Source: Augochlora pura
Lineage: Eukaryota; Arthropoda; Insecta; Hymenoptera; Halictidae
Assembly: GCF_028453695.1 (NCBI RefSeq)
Contig: NC_135781.1
Coordinates: 2,656,078 to 2,720,077 of the forward strand
Direction of reading: 5' to 3'
Length of the DNA: 64,000 nt
Made by a program: the position numbers and the translations under genes. Shown piece by piece: positions 44,991-56,303 of this stretch. The number at the start of each line of letters is the position of its first letter. Within the stretch, counting starts at the first letter, position 1. The notes under the pieces were generated by a model. That model did no database searches, had not been told where the DNA came from, and worked only from the letters and a program-made list of their open reading frames with translations.

Positions 44991-46200
44991 CGAATAAAAA
45001 GCATCTTACGGCCAACTTCTAAAAACTAGGAATAAATTGCGGTCGACGGCCGAATATCGGAACCGTGCAAGATTCGCCCATTAAATTCGGAGACGCGGAG
45101 ACTGCCGTTGGTAGCCCGGCGCGCACCTCCTCTGATTGAGAGAACTCGAAACGCGCTCGATTCTTCGTCAAACGATGATTTATGATTACGGAGTTAATAC
45201 GGCCACGCGAGAGCATGATTAATGTGGTATTAGCCACGAAACGGAATTGCGGCCGGTTGTACGTTATAAATGATAAGATGCAAATTGATTTAATGCGATA
45301 CTTCAATTTGCAGTCGAACAAAGTGTGCGGCGCGCGGTTTTCACTTTGCAATAAACAATAAAATGAACGGCGGTGTGCCCCGGCGCGACGCGCGTACAAG
45401 AAGGAGAGAGGGAGAGAGAGAGAGAGGGGCATGCCGGTAGGTACATATACGAGAACTGGCGCGCAGCCTCACGACTATGTATTTTACGCTGATGACTATG
45501 TCCGACGGTTTTTGCCGGGGCAGCCTCGTTTGGAGTGACTAATGGAGAGTACGGATACTCTTCTTCCCGTCGTCATTTTTTCCGTGAATCATTTCAGCGG
45601 GAACGCGTCCGCGAGAGGAGCCGAACCTGGGATACACACAACACAGAGAGAGAAAGAGAGAGAGAGAGGCCGGACAAGTTATATACTGTTTTGCCCGTAT
45701 TACCGTTAAATTGTCTTGCCACGGTGAAAACTTCTGCTTCTTATCGGACGGTGCCCATCGGGTTTTACATCCAATCTCCTCAATTTCCTCCGGTTATTTT
45801 CTTGCGCCGCCGCGTCCTAAGCCGCGGACGCGGCGGCGAGATCGAGAGAGGAGAGCGCATGCCATCCAGGAAAGAAGTCGGGGCCCCGCTGATTGGGAGG
45901 CGGATTTTTTCGCGGCGCTCGGAACCAGATCCAGCGATACCCGCCGTGTGTTCACCTCGCGTTCTATGTCTCGCGAAACTCGAAATTGAATATACGCGGA
46001 CTCCTTGGACATCGGTATCCTTGGACTCCTTGGATATACGTCTCTAATTCGACGTCGGAGTTCTTCGTCGTTACCGGATGCTGAGACCGAACGATCGTCG
46101 AGGTGACGTCAGCGGTCTCTGAACAGGCTTCTCATCTTTGCGTCAGATTTATGAACGCCATTGGAAAGAGATACTTTATGTTGTTCGATGTAGGAGTGTC
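44991..46200. other. GC-rich block with two GA runs
   Basis: GA runs at 45403-45426 and 45643-45668. GGACTCCTTGGA is duplicated at about 45999 and 46022. The 170-codon frame 45535-46047 reads through the second GA run and lacks a domain. Confidence 0.4.
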
Positions 46201-46309
46201 AAGTGGAGGCATTAAAAGATAAGAGTTTTCTCTGTTTTTGAATTTTTATTTATTTAATTGTGTCTTTTGAATGTATGAAGCGACGATGATTAAATGTTAT
46301 TTAATGGAA

Positions 46310-46535
46310 AATATTCTTAATATATTTATATTAATATACTTTATCCTTAATATACTTATATTAATATAGTATAGTATCGTAATATACTTTATACTCAATA
46401 TACTTATATTAATATAGTATATTATCATAATATACTTTATTCTCAATATACTTATACTAATATAGTATATTATCGTAATATACTTTATACTCCATATACT
46501 TATATTAATATAGTATACTATTTGAATATACTTTA
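46310..46535 (+). repeat. ~60-bp AT tandem repeat
   Basis: Four units of CTTATATTAATATAGTAT followed by AGTATCGTAATATACTTTA. Confidence 0.85.
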
Positions 46536-46655
46536 TTCAGCACAGTTGTTACTTAAAACTAAAAAATTAATATACACAGAAATCGCACGCACTATGCACA
46601 TTTCTGGCGCGAGCTTTCGTTCAGCACTTCAGCACTGTCGTAGCGAAAGGGTTAA
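46536..46655 (+). mobile_element. TTAA element right end
   Basis: CACTGTCGTAGCGAAAGGG-TTAA at 46633-46655. AGCACTTCAGCACTG just upstream is a short internal repeat. No left end was found. Confidence 0.3.
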
Positions 46656-47291
46656 AGCCGGGAGGGTCATTTTCTCGGGGCGTCGGGTCTATTTCCTCGG
46701 GCTAAAGCCATTCCCCAAACCGAGAAGCATGAATCACCTCCCGCGAAACAGTGCGCGCTCGCCGTCTGCGGATCGACGGATCTTCGCCCCGCGTCTCGCG
46801 GAGGAACCGTGCCGGGGTTGCCCGGCCGAGTCTGCGGCGGAAATGAAGGAGTTGATATATCTGCGCGAGCCCCATAACTCAGTTAGTACTTGCACGGAGA
46901 GCCCTCTCTTCTCCCTCGCCGTTCCCCGTTCACCATCTTCGACTTCTCTCTTTCGCCTCGACGCGCCTCGTTCGCCGCGCGCCGCTTATCTTCTCCGGCG
47001 AACGGATATTCCGTATACCTTTCTCATAGACGCTTATGCATAATCTCGACGGAGATGGCTGGCATTGGTCGCGCGGGACTCGTGGGTGTCGCGGACGGCG
47101 AGAACGCGAAGATCGTCGAGTGACGAAGAAAATGTGACGACGACGACGACGATGGGAAAAGGGATCGTGCGTGGCCGTGAGCGACCTGGGATGAAGGAAA
47201 GGCGAGGAAAGGGGGGAGAGCGATCCGAGGAGAGAAACATGGAGCGACCGATCGCTCGGAGAAGATCGAGCGAGAGGCGATACGCGAGCGT
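46656..47291. other. GC-rich unique block
   Basis: CpG-rich DNA with a short (GAC)n run at about 47138-47152. Frames on both strands lack domains. Confidence 0.35.
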
Positions 47292-47365
47292 TCAACCCCT
47301 TGACGTACCATTTTCCTTACTGTCGCCGCGATTAGGAATTTTTCGATTGCCAGAATTTTTCTGAA
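47292..47365 (+). mobile_element. Family D fragment
   Basis: TCAACCCCTTGACGTACC, then ATTTTCCTTACTGTCGCCG, AATTTTTCGATTGCCAGAATTT and CTGAAG follow the same order as the left half of the 52807 copy. The flank is TCAA instead of TTAA. Confidence 0.5.
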
Positions 47366-47376
47366 GGGACAGAACA

Positions 47377-47851
47377 TTAACCCTTCACCGTACTTTGACG
47401 AGTCCCCTGCATTTCTATTTTATATAACTTACATCGCGTTACGTTACGTTACATTACATTGCACATTGCATTGCATTACATTACATTGAATTACATTGCA
47501 TTACAATGTTTAACATTGCATTACATTGAATTACATTGCATTACAATGTTTAACATTGCATTACATTGAATTACATTGCATTACACTGCATTATATGCAT
47601 TTAATTTCTATTACATATTATTTTATACTATTTCATCTTATATTATACTATATCATATTATATTATCCTATATCATCTTCTATTATACTATATTATATCA
47701 TCTTATACTATACTATATCATCTTATATAACTTAATAATATTTATAATATTATATTTATATATAAATATTCTATATAAATAACAATATTAATATTTCGTA
47801 GATTTTATATGAAATTTGTATCTGACTCGTTATTAAAGTCTAAGGGGTTAA
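47377..47851 (+). mobile_element. Possible TTAA element expanded by repeats
   Basis: The left end is TTAACCCTTCACCGTACTTT and the right end CTAAGGGG-TTAA. The 475-base body is mostly ATTACATTGC-type repeats (47440-47600) and TATTATACTATATCATCTTA-type repeats (47625-47740). The two ends are only weakly inverted relative to each other, so the pairing is uncertain. Confidence 0.3.
47440..47740 (+). repeat. ATTACATTGC and TATACTATATCATCT repeats
   Basis: The first block includes a perfect 50-base duplication starting at about 47480 and 47530 (ATTGAATTACATTGCATTAC.. and ..AATGTTTAACATTGC). The second block has units of 10-20 bases. Confidence 0.88.
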
Positions 47852-48480
47852 CGACGTTCCCGTGGGCACCGGGCGACATGTCCGCCCGCTAATATTATCA
47901 CCGTCCACGTATTATTTTTCCCGGCAACTATTAGCAGCATCGACGGTACGGTCGCGCGGTGTCGTCGCTGATACACGCCGCCTGTCGTCGCGGCCGAGAA
48001 AACTCGTGTATTCCATCGGGTTCGACGATGCTCGTCGCGTGGGTGACGCGCGGGACAGGTCAGGGCGGGGCGCGCCCGGTTCCATCGTAAAGATATTACG
48101 TATTAGAGTGTGTCACGGGGCGACGCGGGGCCTCGTGCCACTTATGGTTTCATTACGCGGTTATTAACGAGACACGGAGCGTCGCCGCTCGGCTAACTGG
48201 CGCGAGCATCTCTCTCTCTCCCTCTCTCTCTCACTCTCTATGGTCGATAGGGCTGTTTCGGTGTGCTGGCAGCGATCTAGTCGAGGCTGGAATTTATTCA
48301 ATTTCTCCGAGGACGCTGACAGACTTTCGCCCGGCTTGCGACGATGGAAATTATGTTATATCATGGGCGACGGGTAATTGGCTTACACCGTCACGACCGA
48401 TGACGCCGCCGTGGCGTCACACTGCCGCTCCATCACATATACCGACCGGGGAATTCTGTTCCGCGTGATTTTACGGTGAT
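47852..48480. other. GC-rich unique block
   Basis: Contains a CT run at 48210-48238. No gene is recognised. Confidence 0.35.
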
Positions 48481-49060
48481 TTCTGGTCCGTGATTTTATT
48501 CCGTTGGTATGCATTTAGTGTAGGCAATAACGACGTTTTTATGATGGTAAAATGATTTTTTAATGGAGAGAGGATGTTATGTCATAATGTGGTACGGAGA
48601 ACTTCTAATGGTGCGACCTGTGTCTATTGAAAAATTGTTGCGTCGAGGTTATGTTACGTTTATGTAGACTTTTAGGTATTATAAAATTTTGCCCGTATCG
48701 ATTGCATGGTTAATTATTTTATTCTGTTGGAAATTATGATAAATAATGCAGTAGTATTCTTGAATTATTTAAATGTTTTTACACTGTTTTAGAAATTATT
48801 GTGGTCTGCGGATTTTTATATAATGTAGAAATCATTGCGGCCTGCGGATTTTTAAATAATATAGAAATTACCTGTGTCGATTGCGAGATCAATTATTTCG
48901 TTCTGTTGAAAATCGTAATAAATAATACAGTAGTATTCTTGAATTCTTTAAACGAAACGTTTTCACTCGAGCACGATTTATCTCGACGATGGACATTTTT
49001 CTACCAGCGACGGTGTTCCACAATTATTCCCAACAGGTGACACATACATACCCATACATT
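48480..49060. other. AT-rich island with G/T-to-A/C switch
   Basis: At 48541-48600 I count G 18 and C 2; at 49021-49060 G 3 and C 12. A duplication with a period of about 178 bases (48699-48780 and 48877-48955) shares AATTATTT.(A/G)TTCTGTTG and CAGTAGTATTCTTGAATT. Between these, GGTCTGCGGATTTTTA and GGCCTGCGGATTTTTA form a second duplication. Confidence 0.6.
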
Positions 49061-49731
49061 CCACGCGGCGCGAGTACAGCGCCTATCGAACGACAGGCGG
49101 ACGACATACCGATAATCGACGCACCTTTTACCGTAATAGAGTTAAACCCGCCGAAGAATATACGGCCGGTGGAATTGAACAGGCCGGGGCATATTTTCAT
49201 AGACCGGCTGAATTCCGTAAGTTACGGTCGCGTTTCAAGAGTCTCCCCCTCCCCCTCCCACCATTTTGGTCGTCGTCGATCGAAACGTATGCAAAGGAGC
49301 GGGCCGCTCGCGCCGGAAAATAAAGTACCGGGGCCCGTTACCCGGTTCCCCGACGTTTCCCCGCCGCCGGCCGCCGCGTCAAATAATATTTTATCATCGG
49401 CGGCGTACGTTATCCGATTATTCGAATCTAAACGGCGCCGGTTGCCGCGGACGTAACCGCGGCACGTAGGTGTGTCAATACGGCAAATGGGAACTGCACG
49501 GAATCATGTTCGCGCCGTCCGCGCCAAGGTCCTCCTCACCGTATATTCCCGCGCGCGCGGCCTACACTCGCCGTTACGATCTCGCTCTCCTCCCTCCTCC
49601 CTCCTCCCCCCCCCCCCCCCTGTTTGCCCCCTCGGCTGGTAGCCTTGAATTACAAGCATTCTTTCCTCGTTCACGCGACGGGATAAAATATGTAACTCCT
49701 GTTACATCTGGAACGAAGCCGGGACCAATGC

Positions 49732-49776
<45 letters not shown>

Positions 49777-49935
49777 GGGAGGACAGGCCGATGACGGCGA
49801 CTGCACAAATATAGCGATCCCCCCGAATCGGAGAGTGCCGATATCGTTCGCATCGTCCGCCGCGAATTTATCGGCGAATACGTATCGCGGGATTAGCCGA
49901 ATACAGGAGACTCAGGGAAAATCGACGCCGAGTTT
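49061..49935. other. GC-rich block with poly-C and GA
   Basis: 15 consecutive C at 49606-49620 and a GA run at 49735-49775. The 155-codon frame 48989-49456 spans the island border and shows no domain. Confidence 0.4.
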
Positions 49936-50116
49936 TTAACCTTTCGCGCTGCGAATTTTATTTCAATTTTGTTAGCAGCAGCTCCCAAGGATTTTAAGGG
50001 GGAAGTGACAAGTTTTGAGCCTTTTTCGGTGGATGCCTTTAGTGAGCCATATCTCACGATGTATACGTTGCATCTTGTTGATGTATACCTTGCATCTTGT
50101 CATTTTATACAGCGAC
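49936..50116. other. Possible degraded TTAA element
   Basis: TTAACCTTTCGCGCTGCG at 49936 resembles a TTAA-CCCTTTC end. No right end was seen before the family B element. Confidence 0.25.
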
Positions 50117-50422
50117 TTAACCCTTTGGCTACGGCAGTCTTTGGCACGACCGTAGTTTTTCGTTGGACACGCATTTCTGAGGAAGTATATTAAAATATTC
50201 AAAATATTGAACTCTATTACATTAAACAAATATTACTTGAAGTGAACGATAATTTTAAGCTTTTTTTACAATATATAAAATAAATATTACACAATATATA
50301 ATTAATCAAATTTTATAATAAACGGGGGTGAAATTTGATCTTGACGCCTATGGGCGCCTACAGTGCCGGGAAGCCAACATGTTTCGGACGCCAATGGGCG
50401 CCCGCAGTAGCCAAAGGGTTAG
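50117..50422 (+). mobile_element. Family B MITE, complete
   Basis: The left end is TTAACCCTTTGGCTACGGCAG and the right end GCAGTAGCCAAAGGG-TTAG. The inverted ends agree over about 17 bases, and one flank reads TTAG instead of TTAA. The right part has two copies of GACGCC(T/A)ATGGGCGCC at 50343 and 50384. At 306 bases it has no transposase frame. The copy at 22917 is a truncated relative in the opposite orientation. Confidence 0.82.
50343..50409 (+). repeat. Internal direct repeat of family B
   Basis: Two copies of GACGCC(T/A)ATGGGCGCC..CAGT(G/A), 41 bases apart, next to the right terminus. GGCGCC and its context are self-complementary, so each copy can also pair with itself. Confidence 0.75.
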
Positions 50423-50589
50423 ACGCGACATAACGCTTTAAAAAAATAGCGTAATAGTTTCTTATTTAGTGAATCCAGTTGTGAGAACGTTCCAAAATGG
50501 CGGAATAAAGAGAAAATTCGATGCATTCTTCGATACCGCTGCGACCAACGGGAGAAAGCAGAGCAGGCGGCCGAAAAGATTTACAACTA
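50423..50589. other. Unique DNA
   Basis: Lies between the family B right end and a family E end. It may be family E body. Confidence 0.3.
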
Positions 50590-50622
50590 ACGTCGAGTCG
50601 ACATAGGAGTGCAAAGGGTTAA
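50590..50622 (+). mobile_element. Family E right end
   Basis: TCGAGTCGACATAGGAGTGC followed by AAAGGG-TTAA. The reverse complement matches the left end at 16294 through CCCTTTGCACT(C/T)CT(A/G)TGTCGA, read in pieces. Confidence 0.45.
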
Positions 50623-51430
50623 ATGTGGTTTACTGGCGAGGATCACCTTCGCTTTCGCGCAGGACGCTCTGTCCGCTGCTCGAGCTTGGAAACTGATACG
50701 CTCGAGGCGCACCCACACTCTTGTTATCTCTCTCTTCTCTCTTTCCCTCTTCCTCTCTTTCTCTCTATCTCTTTATCTCCCCATCTCTTTCCTTCTCTTC
50801 CCATTCTCTCCGAACAAGAAAAACGAAGATCAATTACCCGACGCGCGAACAAGTTGTTAAGCCGCGACCGACAGGGCGAAACGGTTGTCGCGCGACCGAT
50901 AGGATTCCGTTCGTCCGCGAAAAGAACGCGGCCGATGTAACTAAATCTGCCGGATTAAGTTGTCCGAGAGCGGGCGGAGGTGGGGGGGAGTGCCGCGCGG
51001 ACAACGCAGAACGGAGCTCGTGGTTTTCGCGCGGTTCGTCCGCGTTTCGGAATCGACACAACGCCGACCGCCGCCGCCGTGAACCGGCTAGATCGCGGAG
51101 AACCGTGTGTAGCCGTTCACGCCGTGGCTGTCAGACGCGCGACACTTTGGAAGAGTAATGCGGACCACGATCTCTCGCCGCATTACCATTTCAATGCCCC
51201 GGGTCCACCGTGTTTACCGCCAGATAGGTATTATAAAGTGTTCGGGTTCGGTAACCAGGTGGAGAGGGGGTGGGGAGGGGGAGGGGGGGGGAACTTGTTC
51301 TCCACGGTTTTTTGCCATTCCGTAGATTCTGACGAATCGTAAATCGCTGAAAGTTAAGTGGGTTTCTTTGTGCGCAGGCGCGCCAGCTGCGCGAACTTTT
51401 CGCGCGGCTGAAAATTGCTGGCACAGAAAA
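50623..51430. other. GC-rich block with pyrimidine and G tracts
   Basis: A CT/CTTT tract lies at 50728-50812 and a G-rich tract at about 51262-51291. Frames on all strands lack domains. Confidence 0.4.
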
Positions 51431-52020
51431 AAGGTTAACCTCTTTGACGTATTTTTGACGAGATTGACTAGGGACGGTGATTTTTAATCATTTTTATTAG
51501 TAGCATCGCTGCTAAGAAAGTAGCAACGCTGCCAAAAAAGTAGCATCGATGCCAAAGAATAATTATCGCTGCCTAAAAGGTAGCAACGGTGCCAACAATG
51601 TATCAACGCTGCCGAAAAAGTAGCATCATTGCCAAAAAACTAGCATCACTGCCAAAAAAGAATCATTTCTGCCAAAAAAAGTTGCATTGAATAATCATCG
51701 CTGCCAAAAAAGTAGCATCGCTAAAGAAGAATAATCTTTGTTGCAAAAAAGTAGCATCGTTGCCAGGAAAGTAGCATCGTTAGCAAAGAATAATCATCGC
51801 TGTCAAAAAAGTAGCATCGTTAGCAAAGAATAATCATCGCTGTCAAAAAAGTAGCATCGCTGCCATAGAATAATCATCACTGTCAAAACAATAGCATCGC
51901 TGTCAAAAAAATAGCATCGCTACCAAAAAAAGAATCATCGCTACCAAAGAATAATCATCGCTGTCAAAAAACAATCATCGCCGCCGAAAAACAATCATCG
52001 CCATCAATTCTCCGAAAGGT
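51430..52020. other. AT-leaning island containing a minisatellite
   Basis: The left margin is G/T-rich (TTGACGAGATTGACTAGGGA) and the right margin A/C-rich (C 17, G 8 at 51961-52020). TTAACCTCTTTGACG at 51435 may be a degraded TTAA end. Confidence 0.5.
51480..52010 (+). repeat. ~20-bp GCCAAAAAAGTAGCATCGCT minisatellite
   Basis: About 25 units. Two unit types alternate: GCCAAAAAAGTAGCATCGCT and AAAGAATAATCATCGCTGTC. They form a higher-order repeat of about 40 bases at 51770-51860. Confidence 0.93.
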
Positions 52021-52440
52021 GTGCGCTAGCAAATTGCCGGCAAAAAGCGGACGCGAAGCGCGAAGACCGACTTTCACACGCGCGCGCGCGCGGGCGCGCG
52101 GGTATCACGAACGCCGCCGCTTCGTTCGTCCGGCGGTGCCAGCCTTGAATTACGAAAGACCTTCGGATAAAGAATGAAATATGTATCCTTTATTGAATCT
52201 AAAATAAGATGGAGATACCACGGCCGGCACGGCGAGAGAGCGCGCGTGTCATTTTAAAGCGGCAAGGTCAACCGATGCACGGTCATCCGAGATGATCATC
52301 TCGGATGCTATTATCTGGATAATGCGCGCGATATGCGCCTCTCCGCTGGGAAATACGGACGCAGCGCGCGCGCGCGCGCCTCCGGGACAATGAATTACTC
52401 TCGGCGGACCCCGAATGGCTCCTTTCTCTTACCGCGAGAC
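52021..52440. other. GC-rich unique DNA with (GC)n and a palindrome
   Basis: (CG)n at about 52079-52100 and 52365-52380. The 24-base palindrome at 52284-52307 is listed separately. Confidence 0.4.
52284..52307. repeat. Perfect 24-bp palindrome
   Basis: Arm CATCCGAGATGA followed by its exact inverse with no spacer. It is not near a recognised transposon end. Confidence 0.95.
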
Positions 52441-52806
52441 CGTCAATGGACGTCTTTGATGGAGGTTAGGTTCTCCGAAAACAGGATCTTTGATGTTCGA
52501 TGTCGAGAAAAATCTTCGATGTAAGATTAAATTTGTTCGTTTGATATTTAATTAGATAATACCGTCGACTGTTTTCCATTGTACATACATTTAATCTAAT
52601 TTTTATTTAATTTAATTCAATTTAATTTAATTTGTATTTCATTTCTAATTTAATCTAGACGAGAAAAATGACAAAAGAATGTACAAAAAAGGTGTAAAAA
52701 GCAATGATCTAAGAAAAGTAAAATCACATATGGACGCTTAGCACTACTGCTTACTAAACTATACATCTGAACATAACCTCTGCATACCGATTTCTCCACG
52801 ATTCTA
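52440..52806. other. AT-rich island with G/T-to-A/C switch
   Basis: At 52441-52560 I count G 27 and C 14; at 52741-52800 G 6 and C 19. The centre has TTTAATTTAATTCAATTTAA repeats (about 52590-52640). Confidence 0.55.
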
Positions 52807-53034
52807 TTAACCCCTTGCCGTGCCATTTTCTTAGCAATTACTATGTTTAGAATTTTTTGATCGCACTAAATTCTTAGAAGAAAAACGAATTTTAAATTTA
52901 ATGTGTGCTTACGTCTATTTGAATGTTTAAATATTGCCGCGAGAGAATAAAATTTGATTCCTGGTTTAAAGGAACGGATGAACATTAATACCTAACAGTA
53001 AAATCCGACTCGTTAAAGTATGATAAAGGGTTAA
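52807..53034 (+). mobile_element. Family D MITE, complete
   Basis: The left end is TTAACCCCTTGCCGTGCC and the right end GTATGATAAAGGG-TTAA, with TTAA at both sides and a length of 228 bases. The terminal inverted repeat is short and imperfect. Fragments at 23134 and 47292 share its left half. It has no open frame. Confidence 0.65.
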
Positions 53035-54230
53035 ATTCGTCGCGGTCATTCGCAGAGTCGCCAATAATTCGCGACAAAATCGAAGCAATTATTCCTCTAA
53101 AATCCGCGTCGTTTTGTAGCTTTTACCAGAAGAAGAGGTGTTTTGTATTTGTTATGCGAAAAGGGGGGTGTAGGTGAGCTCCAGGGGGGCACGGCGAGTG
53201 GCAGGCGATTGAAATCGGCGCGGACGAAAGGAGGGTCTGCCGTAAACGCATTCTCCGGTAATTTCCACATGTATCCCGGCAATTGCAGGCCTCGGCAAAC
53301 CGCAGACTAGATACTTTCGAGCGGGGCGATGCTTTGCGCGGCGCGGCGCGGCGCGGCGCGGCCCGAGAATACTCCCGAGCATTCCTTCACGGCTAGTGAC
53401 ACTCGGACAATGAGATTCCTCGGCCACCTTGATGCATCGCGGTAATCTCGCCGTTAATTATCAAACTGACGGGGCCCGCGATTGCCGGTGGTGGTAGCGC
53501 GACTTGCTCGCGGTTTATCGGCCGGGATCGGACGACGACGACGACGAGAGGGTGGGGGTACGACGCGAAGACGAAGAAGGGAAAGGGCAAGCGAAAAGGG
53601 GGAGGGGGCTCTGTCTTCGCGAATTACGGGGCCCCGGGTACGCGCGGGACGCCGTCCCGAGTTTTTCTGGCCGTCGGGGGGGCGCCGGGGGCGCGCGCGC
53701 GGATATGCGTGCGCGCACGACTTAACGTTTCATTAACCGTATATTAGCGTGGCTTCGGGGCTCGCGCATACGTCACGCAGATAACCAAGCCGGGGCCCCG
53801 CGCGAGAATGTACGACGGGGCAGCTCTCTCGGCCGAGATAAGCGTAAGGAGATACGGGACGGGTAAGTTACGACGCGTCCGCTGATGCGAAATGTTGCTA
53901 GCGCGGAACGAGGCTTATAAGCTGCCAAAATCGTGGGTACGCCGCGGAGCAGCGGGCCCGTTCTCGCGGGGCCCACCGCACGCCGCGCACCGGCAGAAGA
54001 AGATACGGCGGATAAAGGCCGTGACTTCTTTTTAAGCCCGGCCTGTCACGAATGTCGCGGCTCGCGTCGCGCGCGCTCCGGTGTCGCACAAATTTTTTCG
54101 GCCGACCGTCGCGTGACCCGTGGGACCGAATTTTATGACGGCTTCTAAGCAATAACGCGTCGCCCCGACGCTCTCGCTCTCTGGCCTCGCCTCTGCCACG
54201 CCGGGACGGCTCCGCGTGCCCCGACGACCT
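53035..54230. other. GC-rich unique block
   Basis: (CGCGG)n at about 53336-53362, (GAC)n at about 53532-53547, and CpG-dense DNA. Overlapping frames on all strands have no domain. Confidence 0.4.
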
Positions 54231-54234
54231 GACA

Positions 54235-54235
54235 G

Positions 54236-54271
<36 letters not shown>

Positions 54272-54285
54272 ATCTCTCTCTCGGT
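54235..54285. repeat. CT microsatellite
   Basis: (CT)n with a few CA and CC interruptions. Confidence 0.93.
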
Positions 54286-55230
54286 CCCCGTCGCGAATGA
54301 TACACGCTCCCTCGTTACCGATATCCGCGCGACGAAAGATAATCCGGATTAAAACGAAGGTATTCGAGTTGCTGGAACCCCGGCGTCTCTCTCTCCGCTT
54401 TTCGCGATTTATTTCGATTGCGAAAGGGGTACGGACCTTCGGCCGGCCACAATCACTGTCCCGCGTCGCGCCGTTCGACGAATCGCCGGATCGAATTGTC
54501 GGAAATGACGCGGACAATTTATTAATTATTGCCACAATTTATTAATTATTGCCACAGTTTAAATGGGGTGTTCGATTTATTAACTACTATTGCGGCTGTT
54601 GCGTTTCCCTTTCGAGGCGTTACGGTCGAATAATAATAATAATCTCCGCGACAAAAAAAACCCAAATGGCTGTAATAAATTGTTTGCCACGATGGAGCGA
54701 ACATCAATTGAACGATCTATAAAGATCGTATGTAGAGAGTGGCTCCCGGTGTATGTCTCCCATTCTATAATGGGACAATGGATCGCATGGTTTCGTACAA
54801 GCGACGATTACACCCGGTACAAATTATCCGGTATAAATATCGGATAATCGCGCGGACGGTTTGAAATCTTCGGTGCAATTCGTGCCGTTCGAGACTCTGT
54901 CCATGCGGACGCTGTTTAATTCGTAAATACAGAACGCGTTGGACCGTTTTAGGGCTACCTCCGTTTACCAGGTCCGTCCGGTCTGCGGAACACGCGAACC
55001 ACTTTCGCGAATCCGTGCGCCTCTTAATAGAACGTGGGACGGCGAGCATTCCACGCGATGAGTCCCGAGACACGGTCCCTGACGGAAGCGAGATACCACG
55101 CGAGAAGATTAGTACGATGAGTCACGCGGAATGACCGTGTAACAGAGGCCAGAAATCGAGATGATTGGCCGACTCGCTATCCTTGCGAAAATTGCTTTAA
55201 TTCGGTGTTTATTTAGGAAGTAGATCGCAG
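54286..55230. other. Unique DNA
   Basis: A 24-base unit CAATTTATTAATTATTGCCA is duplicated at about 54512-54558. The frames 54590-54847 and 54765-55073 (antisense) have no domain. Confidence 0.35.
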
Positions 55231-55234
55231 ATTG

Positions 55235-55560
55235 TTCAGCTCTTATTTTATTTTTACTTCAACTCAATTCTTATTTTATCTTTGCTTTATTCAATTCTTA
55301 TTTTATATTTTTTACTTCACTAAATTTTTATTTTATTTTTACTACACTCAATTTTTTATTTTATCGTCGCTTTATTCAATCCTTATTTTTATTTTATTTT
55401 TGCTTTATTCAATTCTTATTCAATTCTTATTTTATTTGTATTTAATTAAATTTTTATTCTATCTTTATTTTATTTAATTCAATTTAGTTCAATTTAATTC
55501 AATTTAATTCAATTTAATTCAATTTAATTCAATTTAATTCAATTTAATTCAATTTAATAT
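55235..55560 (+). repeat. T-rich minisatellite and (TTCAATTTAA)n
   Basis: TTCAATTCTTATTTTATTTT units at 55235-55460, then about ten perfect 10-bp TTCAATTTAA units at 55475-55557. Confidence 0.93.
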
Positions 55561-56055
55561 ATGTACATATATGGCTAAACAGCAACTTTCGCAACAGAAA
55601 GAACAAAAAGTACAAAAATGTATTCTTACTTGAGTCGACAGATGCACCGTGCATAAAATCAGAATGTTGCGTACGGTAAGAGGGAAATTAATTCGGGATC
55701 ACCGTAAACAGAACTTTTATTAAACGTTTACGAGATTTTAACGCTAGGTTTACGGAGCACTAAAAGCATTTCATGTCCGCTTCATAAAAATAACAAGCAC
55801 ATGTTTATGCAGACTTTTAGCGTCTTTTAATGAAGTCCAAAGAAGCAATTTCCCCGTAAACGCGTCCCTTTTTATTTAAATAATCGTAGATTGAACAATT
55901 AGCGAGGAAAACGAATTTCAAGAGACTGTAAGAGATGATTCTCGTAAAAGATGACGAATCGGTAAAAATCAATTAATTATTTAATTATTTAAGTAATAGT
56001 AGAGTTGTTTGCTTTGTTATTTATATTAATGTAAAATTGAATTTAACGGAATATT
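55561..56055. other. AT-rich unique DNA
   Basis: No gene or repeat is recognised. Confidence 0.3.
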
Positions 56056-56296
56056 TTAACCCTTTGCACTCAAGACTCCGAGGCAGTGTTAAAATTATTC
56101 TATCGCCACCCAAGATAATTTTTATAAGAATATTTAGATTTATGAAATATTGTTAAGTAGTGAAATTGTTAGCAAGAGTCACAAGAATCAATTTCGTGCG
56201 CATAAAAGCGCACTTTGGAATTTTGAATTTCATTTCCAACTTCTAAAGTTTTATTTTAAATTTGAGGTTAAAATAGTTTCGAGTGCAAAGGGTTAA
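56056..56296 (+). mobile_element. Family A MITE, complete
   Basis: The left end is TTAACCCTTTGCACTCAAG and the right end GTTTCGAGTGCAAAGGGTTAA, with TTAA on both sides and a length of 241 bases. The subterminal CTCCGAGGCAGTGTTAAAA is a variant of the 26564 block. Confidence 0.85.
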
Positions 56297-56303
56297 GCGA
56301 TCC

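Noticed and set aside
48989..49456. A 155-codon frame across an island border
   Set aside because: No domain is recognised. Its composition follows the AT-to-GC transition and shows no sign of codon use.
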